From a virus, in IMG/VR virus record IMGVR_UViG_3300032954_000046, positions 1 to 37,693 of that record: 37,693 nt of DNA, one strand, 5' to 3'. The notes beneath the pieces were generated by a model. It saw only the letters and a list, made by a program, of their open reading frames with translations. It had not been told where the DNA came from and did not search any database. The translations under genes and the position numbers were made by a program. Below, piece after piece: positions 8,476 to 15,980 of this stretch (positions within the stretch are counted from its first letter, which is position 1; each line of letters opens with the position of its first letter).

Positions 8476-9396
8476 TCAGGCGACGGCGCGCGTGATCTCG
8501 AGGGCCGAGTTCGAGGAACTGTCGTAGAGCGCCGACAGCGTGCAGGTCAGCTCGACGTCGCCGTCGTTGCCCGGATCGGAGAGCTGCGGGTTGTAGACCT
8601 TGGCATTGGGCACCACGATCTCATACTTGTGGCCCGAGACGCCGCCGCAGGTGATGTCCAGCACGCCGAGATCACCCGTGACGAGCGTCGTGTACTGTGA
8701 CGCACTCTCGAAATAGAACTTCGCGGTGACGTTTATGCGGAAGGAACCGAGGCCGAGCTTTTGCACGTCGGCCGACCCCCAGTTGTAGATCTGGCGGAGA
8801 TTGTTCTTCCCGGAGAACTGCATGCTCTCCATCTTGGGCGTCATGCCGAAGAAGGAATTCACGACGCAATCGATCGGCGTGATGGGCTCATACTGGGTGG
8901 GTGACGCGTAGGTGGCGCCCGAGATCGCGGCGGTGTCCATGAGTTCGGTCATGCCGAGCATCGAAAAGGTGATCTCACCATCCTTGTTGTTGGTGAGATC
9001 GAGCGTGAACTGATCGGATGCCATGCCCTTTGACCGCAACCACGGGCCGGGCGATGCGGTCGGCGCTTCGAATATCTCCTCGATCGTCCCGCTCTGAAGC
9101 GCGCTGCCGTTCTTCAGCACGTTCGTGGACCAAGTGCCCATCATGAAGGTCTGGAAGAGGCCCTCCAGAGCCGCATCCGGCGCGAAGGGCATGCTGATCT
9201 TCTTGGGCAGCGTATGGAGCTGCTTGTAGGTCGAGCGCAGCATGCGGTCGTTGGAACGCTCCGGCGATTCGCCGAAGGGCGCATTCAGATTGCCCGTCGT
9301 CATCTCGTCGCGGACGATGAGGAACGACGGCGTCGCCGGCGTGGTGCCCGGCGTCACCTCGGGCACGAAGGCGACCTTTTTGTTGCTGGAGTCCAT
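8476..9396 (-). CDS. Major tail tube protein
   Basis: About 306 residues from the ATG at 9396. An upstream in-frame ATG at 9405 exists, but GGGAG directly abuts it and lies 9 bases before 9396, so 9396 is preferred. The protein polymerises into the tail tube. Support comes from the opening KKVAFVPEVTPGTTPATPSF, which matches the N-terminal pattern of phage tail tube proteins (VxExTxGTTPxxPxF), a beta-rich body with FTLDLTNNKDGEITFSMLG in the middle, and a position between the tail terminator and chaperone genes. A terminator-like hairpin lies just upstream. Exact family membership would need a profile search. Confidence 0.85.
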   Translation of the reverse strand: MDSSNKKVAFVPEVTPGTTPATPSFLIVRDEMTTGNLNAPFGESPERSNDRMLRSTYKQLHTLPKKISMPFAPDAALEGLFQTFMMGTWSTNVLKNGSALQSGTIEEIFEAPTASPGPWLRSKGMASDQFTLDLTNNKDGEITFSMLGMTELMDTAAISGATYASPTQYEPITPIDCVVNSFFGMTPKMESMQFSGKNNLRQIYNWGSADVQKLGLGSFRINVTAKFYFESASQYTTLVTGDLGVLDITCGGVSGHKYEIVVPNAKVYNPQLSDPGNDGDVELTCTLSALYDSSSNSALEITRAVA

Positions 9397-9423
9397 GGCG
9401 GACATCTCCCTGGGCTAGGCACG

Positions 9424-9455
9424 AAAAAACCGCCCTGACGGGGCACGTCGGGCGG
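9424..9455 (-). terminator. Intrinsic terminator abutting the tail tube leader
   Basis: On the minus strand: CCGCCC GAC, a 7-base loop, GTC, a bulged A, GGGCGG, then six T (9429-9424). It follows the tail terminator gene and leaves only about 27 bases to the tail tube start at 9396, too little for a promoter between them. Read-through or an upstream promoter must therefore supply tail tube mRNA. Confidence 0.75.
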
Positions 9456-9460
9456 CGGGA

Positions 9461-9470
9461 TTGGTCGGGA
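9461..9470 (-). repeat. Copy of the TCCCGACCAA leader element
   Basis: Minus-strand TCCCGACCAA directly upstream of the terminator hairpin and downstream of the tail terminator gene. It is identical in sequence to the elements near 8063, 8176 and 37605, all in non-coding leaders. Confidence 0.5.
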
Positions 9471-9498
9471 AGGAATGGGACGGCGCGGACGGTGCCGA

Positions 9499-9930
9499 TC
9501 AGCCGATGTTGACGACCTTGTATTTGAGGACCACCGAACGCATCCACCAACCATCGAGCTTGCCGCCCTGCATCGGAGTCACTTCCGTGATCCTGATCGT
9601 CTGGCCGGTGGTCATGCCGAACTGAGCGCCCCGGAAGGCGTTACGAAGGGCAAGTGCGTAGGTGCCAAGGTCCTCATGGCCGGTATTGCGCTTCGTGAAG
9701 ACGCCGACCTCGACTTCGCCCGTTTCCTTCCAGAAGTCGCTGCCCGGCGCTCCCCACGACATGCGGCCTTCCTGCGGCGTGCCGAAGGCGATATCGATCC
9801 AGGACTCGGAGGGCTTGGCCGTCGTGCCGGTGTTCTCCGTGTCCTTCAGCGGCCAAGGAATGGACGCCGCGGTGATGACAGCCTGCAGCTTGGCGCGGAA
9901 GGCGTCTTCCAGAGGATCACCGCTCGGCAT
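9499..9930 (-). CDS. Tail terminator / tail completion protein
   Basis: 143 residues, ATG at 9930 preceded by GAGGACGGC. The order connector, stopper, unknown, this gene, tail tube is the usual siphovirus order, in which the gene just before the tail tube encodes the protein that caps the tail. The sequence looks like a DUF4128-type fold: an N-terminal helix (DAFRAKLQAVIT), an ESWIDIAFG strand, then FWKETGEVEVGVFTKRNTG and ITEVTPMQGGKLDGWWMRSV. Family assignment is by pattern and position, not by search. Confidence 0.7.
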   Translation of the reverse strand: MPSGDPLEDAFRAKLQAVITAASIPWPLKDTENTGTTAKPSESWIDIAFGTPQEGRMSWGAPGSDFWKETGEVEVGVFTKRNTGHEDLGTYALALRNAFRGAQFGMTTGQTIRITEVTPMQGGKLDGWWMRSVVLKYKVVNIG

Positions 9931-9937
9931 GCCGTCC

Positions 9938-10717
9938 TCACTGGATCATCTGCAACGACGTGATGACGAAGCAGGGGTAGATCTGGGGCCGCTGGATGCG
10001 TTTACGCGGCTGCTTGCGGAACTTGCTTCGCGGGCCGCCTTCCTGTCCCCACACGGTGACGTTGAGGCTGAGCTGCACAGGCGCATAGCCGATCCGGATC
10101 GTCTTCCCGAACCGCTGGGCCGCCTCGCCCAGTACCACGCGGTAGACGCCATTCGGCGCCTGGCTGCTCTCGCCCTGCGTGGCGCTGCGGGCCCAACCCT
10201 GCATCTTGCGCACACCGAAGCGCGTATTGCCCTTTCGGCCGTGCTTCTTCCAGGACAGCCGTTTGCTCACATCCCACCGGGTAAACGCGTCCCGCCCCTC
10301 GATCTTCCCCGCGTAAGGCTGCGTGTTGACGATCTGAAGGGTGTCCGATGGCTGAAGACGATCCAGCGCCGCGTCCGACGCCTCCGTCCCGTTGATCATG
10401 TAGATGTGTCGCTCGCGATAGTGGCCGTGGCGACCAGGACCGTAAGGGCTGAGTGCCATCAGCCTTCCCATGATCCAGCGCGCGACTGCCGCGCGACCAC
10501 CTACCGAAGAGAACTCGATGCGGCCGTAGGGCCGCACCTGATGGTAGTCCCGGTTCGGCACACCGTCAGTGATCACCGTCGGCGTAGAACTGAATTGCTT
10601 CTTGGCGACAGCGGCTTTCAGCGCGTTTTCGGCATGCATGATCGTGAAAGCCTGGATCGCTCCGTCGACCTTCTCGTTCCAATTTATGTTCGTGGCGGTG
10701 ACCGAACTGCGCGACAT
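9938..10717 (-). CDS. Neck-region protein of unknown function
   Basis: 259 residues. Its ATG overlaps the stop of the head-tail stopper gene by one base (TGATG), and it ends 7 bases before the tail terminator gene. It occupies the slot of HK97 gp10-like or minor capsid proteins but is longer. It has a helical N-terminus (EKVDGAIQAFTIMHAENALK), a basic middle (SKRLSWKKHGRKGNTRFGVRK) and a C-terminal RKQPRKRIQRPQIYPCFVI. No known motif is recognised. Virion or assembly role inferred from order only. Confidence 0.65.
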   Translation of the reverse strand: MSRSSVTATNINWNEKVDGAIQAFTIMHAENALKAAVAKKQFSSTPTVITDGVPNRDYHQVRPYGRIEFSSVGGRAAVARWIMGRLMALSPYGPGRHGHYRERHIYMINGTEASDAALDRLQPSDTLQIVNTQPYAGKIEGRDAFTRWDVSKRLSWKKHGRKGNTRFGVRKMQGWARSATQGESSQAPNGVYRVVLGEAAQRFGKTIRIGYAPVQLSLNVTVWGQEGGPRSKFRKQPRKRIQRPQIYPCFVITSLQMIQ

Positions 10718-11067
10718 CAGCCGGCGCCTTCGACGTAGAGAAAATGCATGACAGTGACGCCCGCGCTACGGCGCGTGTCCACCTTGTTGACCGACCATTC
10801 GTAGGAATCGTCGGCCAGCGCCACGATGTCGCCGTCGACAGGTGGCCCAGGCCATTCGGCGGCGGCGATCTCGCCGTCTCCCATCTTGATGACCAGGTCC
10901 GTCGCGGTCATCGAATTGGAGATTTCGTCCGACCCGGAACTGCGCGCCTTCATAAGCCGTTTGGCGAATATCGGCAGATCTGCTTGTCCGCTGCGGCGAA
11001 GCACCATCGCCTCGCCCTCCTCGGCCAGAGCCGCCGTGACGGCATCAGCCGTCTCCTGTCCGCTCAC
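10717..11067 (-). CDS. Head-tail stopper / head closure-like protein
   Basis: About 116 residues from a GTG at 11067 that overlaps the previous stop (GTGA), implying translational coupling; no strong ribosome binding site is visible. The frame is open far upstream, but that part is shadow of the connector gene. The sequence SGQETADAVTAALAEEGEAM followed by LRRSG, then a beta-rich part (ATDLVIKMGDGE, YEWSVNKVD) and ending MHFLYVEGAG, fits the small beta-barrel head closure proteins that follow gp6-like connectors. Assignment is mainly by order and size. An internal start at the EAM methionine is possible. Confidence 0.6.
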   Translation of the reverse strand: MSGQETADAVTAALAEEGEAMVLRRSGQADLPIFAKRLMKARSSGSDEISNSMTATDLVIKMGDGEIAAAEWPGPPVDGDIVALADDSYEWSVNKVDTRRSAGVTVMHFLYVEGAG

Positions 11068-11759
11068 GCCGAGGTCCAGTCTTTGTACGAAGCGAGATCG
11101 CTTTCGACGGTAAGGAGCAGTCCGCTGTCGCCAAGGATACCGCCGGCCATGGGTGTGGCGTACGAGACCTGCCGGATGTCCGGAATGGTTTCGCTCTTCA
11201 GCGCCATGTCGCGCCGGCGCGTCTGGTAGGCGTACTTCACCTGCTCGATTGCTGCTTTCTCGAGATCGGGAGGGATGGACGAACTGAGGTCGTAGCCGCC
11301 CTCGTAGACCACCACGATCTTGCCGAAGCTCCACGGGATCCTCGCATCGGCCATCAGGCGATAGAGGAGCGCGCCGACTTCGAGCACGAAATCCACACCC
11401 TCTGTGAGATCGACGCCGTTTTCCGTGACCGTCGTGATCGCGATCGGCTTGCGCCAGGGCAGTCGAAGCGGATGCGGCCGCATCAGCGGTATTCCGCGGT
11501 CGCCGCCCATGAAGCTGTCGATGAACCAGGTCGCCTGGCAGGTCTCCTTCCCGAAAGTGGGAAGCGCCCCGGCGACGTCGCGGGCCAGTCCGCAATAGTT
11601 GGCCATATCGAGGGACGCACGGTCGATCAGGCTGGTGATCAGCGTGTCGTCGCCCGTGGGCGAGCCGATGAGAGCCCGCACGTTGGCGGCCGTCGTGCAA
11701 CGCGTGGCGTTTCCCACCGTCGCCGGCGCGGTCACCTCGAAGAGCGGCGGCGCGCGCAC
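11064..11759 (-). CDS. Head-tail connector, gp6-like
   Basis: 231 residues from a GTG at 11759 with GAGG about 12 bases upstream. The family forms the ring below the portal. Evidence: the NVRALIGSPTGDDTLITSLIDRA-type opening (residues about 27-49), in which a short N-terminal helix pair is followed by ASLDMANYCGL, a mid IPWSFGKIVVVYEGGYDLSS and a C-terminal helix AAIEQVKYAYQTRRRDMA. That order of helix, strand (VVYEGGYD) and helix is the usual gp6-like layout. Downstream genes overlap by 4 bases. Confidence 0.8.
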   Translation of the reverse strand: MRAPPLFEVTAPATVGNATRCTTAANVRALIGSPTGDDTLITSLIDRASLDMANYCGLARDVAGALPTFGKETCQATWFIDSFMGGDRGIPLMRPHPLRLPWRKPIAITTVTENGVDLTEGVDFVLEVGALLYRLMADARIPWSFGKIVVVYEGGYDLSSSIPPDLEKAAIEQVKYAYQTRRRDMALKSETIPDIRQVSYATPMAGGILGDSGLLLTVESDLASYKDWTSA

Positions 11760-11769
11760 GGGCCGCGCC

Positions 11770-12150
11770 TCAGACGATCAGGAATTCGATGACACCGGCT
11801 TTCGTCGCACCGCCGCCCGTCACCACGACCTGAATCTGATCCTGTGCGATCGCGATCTTGTCCTGCACGGGGGTGCCACCGGTGGCATAGAGCGACGGCG
11901 TCCCATCGGTGCCGTGTGTCGGCTGCCGCGGTGCGCGCGTGGCGGAGGCGTTCACATTCGATTCGGACCAGATGGCTTCTCCGGTCTTCACCAGCGTGCA
12001 GGCGAAAGCCACGCCGTTGGTGAACGGGTTCGTGCCATCCTTGATGTACCTGATCTGGCTCAGGAAGCCCTGGTCGATCACGGGGGTGGTGACCGTGGCG
12101 TTGCCGCTTCCATCCGTGGTGATAGGCACGACAATGCGCTGGACGTACAT
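11770..12150 (-). CDS. Virion-region beta-rich protein
   Basis: 126 residues from ATG at 12150, with GGGGAGG 5 bases upstream. A GTG two codons further up lies inside the ribosome binding site and is unlikely. The body is Thr/Val/Gly-rich: QRIVVPITTDGSGNATVTT, then TPVQDKIAIAQDQIQVVV and GGGATKAGVIEFLIV. That composition suits a small beta-sandwich head or decoration protein, but no family was recognised. It sits between a decoration-like gene and the connector. Confidence 0.6.
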   Translation of the reverse strand: MYVQRIVVPITTDGSGNATVTTPVIDQGFLSQIRYIKDGTNPFTNGVAFACTLVKTGEAIWSESNVNASATRAPRQPTHGTDGTPSLYATGGTPVQDKIAIAQDQIQVVVTGGGATKAGVIEFLIV

Positions 12151-12187
12151 GGTCACCTCCCCTGATTGATCGGCCGCTCAGGCGCCT

Positions 12188-12769
12188 TTAGACAGCGCTA
12201 CTGAAAGGCGTCGTTTCCGCGCCGGAGGCCGAGAGCATGCCCTTCACAATCCAGAGATTGGCGGCCACGTCCTCGAGCTCGACGTAGTCCCCGACGCTCT
12301 TGCCGCCCGTCGTGGTGGAGTTGAGCGTGATCGTGTCGTCGGCGCCCCCGGCGGTGAAGCCCTTCACGGGACCGCCCGAGCCGTCGTCCGAGAGCATCGA
12401 CAGCGTGCCCTGGATGATGTCGTTGGAGTTCGCCACCTGCACCTTGTTGGGGTTGCCGACCGTCTTCACGACGAAGCGGAACTTCGAGCCAGAGCCGGTC
12501 GCCGCCGGAAGGGTGCACACCACGCCGCCGGAGCGGTCGAGCAGGATGGTGCGAGCGTCGTGCAGCGCCGCGGTCACATTCAGCGTCGCGGCCGTCACGT
12601 CGACTTCGCGGGACGTCGGATCGGCCATGCGCGCCAGCGGCGCGGTGATGTCGACCTCGTTGATCTGGAAGGCGCCGCCGGACTCGATGTCGAGGACACC
12701 GCCGCTCTTGACGAACATGCGCTTGGCATCCTGGTTGATGCCGACCAGCGCGTTGTAGGTGTCGTCCAT
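12188..12769 (-). CDS. Putative head decoration / structural protein
   Basis: 193 residues, ATG at 12769 after CGGAG. The N-terminus contains a SGGVLDIESGGAF beta-helix-like pattern, and the middle has VCTLPAATGSGSKFRFVV, PNKVQVANSNDIIQGTL, DDTITLNSTTTGGKSVGDYVEL and NLWIVKGMLSASG. The string of motifs LPAATGxGxKFRFVV, then DxIxLNxTTTGGxxGDYxELEDxAxxxW, recurs in structural proteins of many phages that I recognise, sometimes called head or capsid-associated fibres. A second strong hairpin sits upstream. Exact role unproven. Confidence 0.65.
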   Translation of the reverse strand: MDDTYNALVGINQDAKRMFVKSGGVLDIESGGAFQINEVDITAPLARMADPTSREVDVTAATLNVTAALHDARTILLDRSGGVVCTLPAATGSGSKFRFVVKTVGNPNKVQVANSNDIIQGTLSMLSDDGSGGPVKGFTAGGADDTITLNSTTTGGKSVGDYVELEDVAANLWIVKGMLSASGAETTPFSSAV

Positions 12770-12800
12770 GGGAAACTCCGTGATGCGGCAGCGCCGCGAT

Positions 12801-12831
12801 GGGAAAAGGACGGGCGGCCGCAGCCGCCCGT
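12801..12831 (-). terminator. Strong hairpin upstream of decoration-like gene
   Basis: Perfect 9-base stem ACGGGCGGC / GCCGCCCGT (12810-12818 with 12823-12831), 4-base loop, followed on the minus strand by CCTTTTCCC. The thymine tract is short and C-interrupted, so termination would be partial at best. It lies 22 bases after the previous stop and about 30 bases before the next start. Confidence 0.55.
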
Positions 12832-12853
12832 GGTTTCAGTCAGCCGGCGCCGG

Positions 12854-13279
12854 TCAGGCGGTCGGCGGGTTGGGCGGCGGCGCGGCCTTCGTGAAGACCA
12901 GCGCGGTGCCGGCGAGGAAGAGATTGCCGGTGTTGTTGGTCGGCGTGACGGTCATCTGCGCGTAGCGCTTGGGCCCGCAGTAGCCGAGCTTGCGGCTCTT
13001 GTTGTCGTCGGCGAACGTGAAGGACGCGAGCGTCGCCGTGCCGATCAGGTCACCGGCCGGAGGCGCGGCACCGTCGGCAAGCGCCGGATCGTCGCCGACC
13101 GCGATGGTGGTGGCGAAGGTCGCGTCGGCGTCCGATTCGTTGCCGGTGATCAGCACGAACAGCGCGCCCTGCGAGTTGGCGAGATCGATGATGTTCGACA
13201 CCTGCGGCGTGTTGTCCGTCACTGCCGCCTTGGGCGGAAACAGGTTCCGGGGATCGATGTTGTTGAAGAGATCGCGCAT
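12854..13279 (-). CDS. Capsid-associated (decoration-like) protein downstream of major capsid
   Basis: 141 residues, ATG at 13279 with AGGAG 7 bases upstream. It opens MRDLFNNIDPRNLFPP, then a beta-rich body (ALFVLITGNESDADATF, LIGTATLASFTF, YAQMTVTPTNNTGNLFLAGTALVF) and ends with a Pro-rich APPPNPPTA tail. Small proteins that open MRDLxxNID and sit directly after the major capsid gene are frequent in alphaproteobacterial phages and look like decoration proteins. That role is inferred from position and composition. Confidence 0.65.
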   Translation of the reverse strand: MRDLFNNIDPRNLFPPKAAVTDNTPQVSNIIDLANSQGALFVLITGNESDADATFATTIAVGDDPALADGAAPPAGDLIGTATLASFTFADDNKSRKLGYCGPKRYAQMTVTPTNNTGNLFLAGTALVFTKAAPPPNPPTA

Positions 13280-13306
13280 TGAGCGCTCCTGTGATTCGAG
13301 GACGAA

Positions 13307-13339
13307 AATGGGGATGCCGGCGGATTGGCCGCCGCCGGC
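13307..13339 (-). terminator. Hairpin after the major capsid gene
   Basis: Perfect 8-base stem GCCGGCGG / CCGCCGGC (13316-13323 with 13332-13339), 8-base loop, followed on the minus strand by ATCCCCATTTTCG. The T run is short and displaced, so it may stabilise capsid mRNA or terminate weakly. It lies between the capsid stop at 13374 and the next start at 13279. Confidence 0.45.
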
Positions 13340-13373
13340 GCCGGCTGCTGCAGCGGTCGAGGACCGCGGCCGA

Positions 13374-14627
13374 TCAGGCCTGCTGCAGGTACTGGACAGG
13401 ATGGGTGCCGGCGTCGATCAGGTTGCCGTCCGAGCGCTGGAAGGCGACGAAGCCGGTCTGGTTGTAGTCGGCGTACCGCTCGACGAGGCGCAGCACCTGG
13501 ATACCGCCGATGTTGCGGATGAAGTAGGTGCTGAAATCGCCGAACGCGAGCGTCTTGTTGCCGGTCGCGATCTGGTCCATGTGCTGGTTGATCACGTACG
13601 GATAGCCGTTGATCGTGTCCGGCTCCTTGGTGGCGAAGCCCGCCAGCCAGAGATAGCGGCCCTGGCCGTCCTTCTTCTTCTTCAGCTCGCGCAGCGTGGT
13701 GTCGTGCATCATGAAGCGCGTGCTCGGGCCCTGGCGATAGGCCGGATCGACGGCGTGGACGAGGTCGATGACTTCGTCCGGAGCGATCGTAGTGGCCGAC
13801 GCGCAAGTCTCAGCCTTGGTCGCCGCGACGATGCAGCCGCGGGGCTTGTTCGCGCCATCGCCCGACGTGAACTGGCGATTGCGCGCGCGACCCAGACGGA
13901 TGCCGAACTTCTTGGCGAGGTAGGAATCGAGATCGAAGGCGGAGTCCTGCAGCAGCTGGTTGGACACCAGGACGATCTTCGACGTGAAGGTCGGCCCATT
14001 CAGGGTGACCTGACCCAGAGAGACGTCCTGTTCCGTGACCTGGGTGTTCTCGCCCAGGATGGCACCTTCGTTCGACGTGTCGTTGTCGGTCACGATCGGC
14101 AGCGGGTTGCCCGTCGACGTGTCGAAGGCATTGCAGAGGCCGGGCGTCAACATGCCGCCATAGGCCAACTGCGCCTCGACGATCTGGCCGTAGAAGCCCG
14201 TCGGGATGAAGTAGCCGCCGGCGGCGTCGTTGCCGGTGCTCTGCGCGTTCTGGAACTTGCTGAACGCCAGATCCTTGAGCTCGGCCGGCATTGCGCCCAT
14301 GCCTTGGCGGAGATAGATGCCGAACGCCTTCTTCTCGGCCTTGGCGAGGCGCTTGACCTCTTCCTCGTCCGGATCCTCGCCGTTGCGGGCGTCGCGACCG
14401 GCACCGCCGCGTGCGGCCGGCTGCCCGAGATGGGTCTCGGTGTCGACCAGGCGGTCGAGGCGATCGATCTCGCCCTTGAGCTTGTCGGCCTCGTCCATGA
14501 GCCTGTCGAACTGAGCATTCTGCTCGGCCGTCATCAGCTCGCCTTCCTTCACGGAATCGGTGATGGCGCGGGCATCGGCGACCAGCTTGGCGCGCGCTTC
14601 CCGCTTCTTCTTGGCTTCCTGACGCAT
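13374..14627 (-). CDS. Major capsid protein, HK97 fold
   Basis: 417 residues from ATG at 14627, which follows AAAGGAG; the open frame extends 25 codons upstream through a terminator hairpin and is not coding. Residues 1-70 are a highly charged coiled coil (KKKREARAKLVADARAI, EQNAQFDRLMDEADKLKGEIDRLDRLVD), as in the HK97 delta domain that scaffolds assembly and is removed by the protease. After a linker the body shows capsid-family features: AGGYFIPTGFYGQIVEAQ, FTSKIVLVSNQLLQDSAFDLDSYLAKKFG, and a C-terminal DFSTYFIRNIGGIQVLRLVERYADYNQTGFVAFQR. It lies after the protease gene, as usual. Confidence 0.95.
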   Translation of the reverse strand: MRQEAKKKREARAKLVADARAITDSVKEGELMTAEQNAQFDRLMDEADKLKGEIDRLDRLVDTETHLGQPAARGGAGRDARNGEDPDEEEVKRLAKAEKKAFGIYLRQGMGAMPAELKDLAFSKFQNAQSTGNDAAGGYFIPTGFYGQIVEAQLAYGGMLTPGLCNAFDTSTGNPLPIVTDNDTSNEGAILGENTQVTEQDVSLGQVTLNGPTFTSKIVLVSNQLLQDSAFDLDSYLAKKFGIRLGRARNRQFTSGDGANKPRGCIVAATKAETCASATTIAPDEVIDLVHAVDPAYRQGPSTRFMMHDTTLRELKKKKDGQGRYLWLAGFATKEPDTINGYPYVINQHMDQIATGNKTLAFGDFSTYFIRNIGGIQVLRLVERYADYNQTGFVAFQRSDGNLIDAGTHPVQYLQQA

Positions 14628-14645
14628 ACCGCGTCTCCTTTCAGC

Positions 14646-14673
14646 AAAAAGGCCCGCGAGGGGGTCGCGGGCC
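14646..14673 (-). terminator. Intrinsic terminator abutting the capsid ribosome binding site
   Basis: Perfect 9-base GC-rich stem GGCCCGCGA / TCGCGGGCC (14651-14659 with 14665-14673), G5 loop, followed on the minus strand by TTTTT (14650-14646). The capsid start is only 18 bases beyond the T tract, with AAAGGAG between. It should end much of the upstream packaging-gene mRNA, unless the late polymerase reads through. Confidence 0.82.
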
Positions 14674-14732
14674 GGTGCAAGCGCGGGGCGGGATGCCCGC
14701 ACGCCATCTCGTGGAATTTCTGGAGGGGTCGC

Positions 14733-15554
14733 CTACTCGACTTCGGCGAGGGCGAGACGCCGACGCGCTTTCGCCGTGGCAGCCACGCGAGCCTTCATGT
14801 CGGGATCGCCGCTATCCGGATCGTCCGGATCGGGATTCGGGTCGGGATCGACCGCAGGATCGTCGTCGTCGTCCTCGTCCGCCTCCGGCGCGATCACCTC
14901 GTCGACCAGGCCGGCCGCCGCCGCCTCCGTAGAGGTGAACCAAGTGCCGTCCGATTCGCCGATCATGAGCTGCAGCATCTCGGCCGGCGTCTTGCCGCTC
15001 TGCTTGGAGTAGATGGCGGCGATTTCGCCGTCGATCTTGTTGAGCACGGTCACCATCTCGGCCATGTCGCCGGCATTGCCGATGGCAAAGCCCCAGGCGC
15101 GATGGATCATCACCATCGCGCTTTCGTGGATGGAGACGGTTGAGCCCGCCATGGCAATGAACGAGGCGGCGGAGGCTGCAAGGCCGTCGATCACGCACGA
15201 GATGTTCTTCGAGGAGGTCTTCAGCGCGTTGTAGATGGCCATGCCGTCGAAGACGTCACCACCCGGACTGTTGATGCGCACGCAGATGTTCGACGTGGTG
15301 ATGCCGGCCAGCGCGATATTGAAGTCCTTGGCCGAGATACCCCATGGACCGATCTCATCGTAGAGCATGATGTCCGTCGTGTCGGCGACGGCCGCGGCCT
15401 TCACCTCGATCTTCTTCGCCGCGCGCGGCTCCGTCGGGGGCTTGCGGTTCTCGAACCGCGCCTTCCAGGCGGCACGCGCTGCGGCCGTGTCGCCGACGAG
15501 GTTGAAGACGGCGTAGGGCACGGTTGCACCCCGCATGATCGGACGGTCCGACAT
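14733..15554 (-). CDS. Prohead maturation protease, ClpP-like serine peptidase
   Basis: 273 residues, ATG at 15554 after CAGGAG. The peptidase domain spans about residues 60-222. It contains NSPGGDVFDGMAIYNAL (95-111), the nucleophile Ser128 in GLAASAASFIAMAG and the general base His151 in MIHRAWG, followed by helices with D175 as a possible third residue. Phage ClpP-family enzymes cut the capsid scaffold after prohead assembly. The C-terminus (about 224-253) is an unusual run of Asp and Pro ending in a basic tail, perhaps a scaffold or packaging tether. It lies between portal and capsid genes, the standard order. Confidence 0.92.
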   Translation of the reverse strand: MSDRPIMRGATVPYAVFNLVGDTAAARAAWKARFENRKPPTEPRAAKKIEVKAAAVADTTDIMLYDEIGPWGISAKDFNIALAGITTSNICVRINSPGGDVFDGMAIYNALKTSSKNISCVIDGLAASAASFIAMAGSTVSIHESAMVMIHRAWGFAIGNAGDMAEMVTVLNKIDGEIAAIYSKQSGKTPAEMLQLMIGESDGTWFTSTEAAAAGLVDEVIAPEADEDDDDDPAVDPDPNPDPDDPDSGDPDMKARVAATAKARRRLALAEVE

Positions 15555-15596
15555 GGTTCGCTCCTGGATGAGACGGTGATGGAGAGGAGATCGCGG

Positions 15597-15980
15597 CTAG
15601 GCCGCGGGAGGGGGTTTTTCGGGCGTCGCAGGCGCTTTTTCGGGAGCCGGCGAACTACCCGCTTTGCCGATCGGCAGGCTTTCGAGGGGTGCCATATTGA
15701 TGTTGCCGTACAGCACGTCGCCGCCGGGCTTGTCCGGCAGGTTCTCACGGCGTCGGATTTCGTTGGGCGTCCTGCGAGCGTACTGGATGGCCGAGTTGTA
15801 GAGCTCGGAGATGGCCTTCGCGTCCATCGCCTGGAGCGCGTCGCGATCGAACTCGGCGTAGTAGGGATGGGCGAGGAGCTTGCGGTTGATCTCGGCTTCG
15901 ACGCGCGTCAGGTCCGTGTCAATCGAGAAGATCTTGAACGCGATGACCATCTGCTCGATGCCGGTGCCCCAAGAGGACAC
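15597..15980 (-). pseudogene. Portal protein, C-terminal part after a frameshift
   Basis: The open frame from a GTG at 15980 encodes 127 residues beginning SSWGTGIEQMVIAFKIF. This is the expected continuation of the portal family pattern KxxSWGTGIEQ, and it runs through a RVEAEINRKLL helix and PNEIRRRENLPDKPGGD to a Pro/Ala tail. The frame is +1 relative to the upstream portal frame. It could be translated separately from the GTG, but a free C-terminal portal domain would be unusual. Most simply, the portal gene is broken here by an indel or sequence error. Confidence 0.75.

Noticed and set aside
12990-15143. A 717-codon open frame on the plus strand opposite capsid and protease genes
   Set aside because: Long open frames opposite GC-rich genes are common. 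The product is Arg/Leu/Ala-rich without motifs and the minus-strand genes are clearly real.
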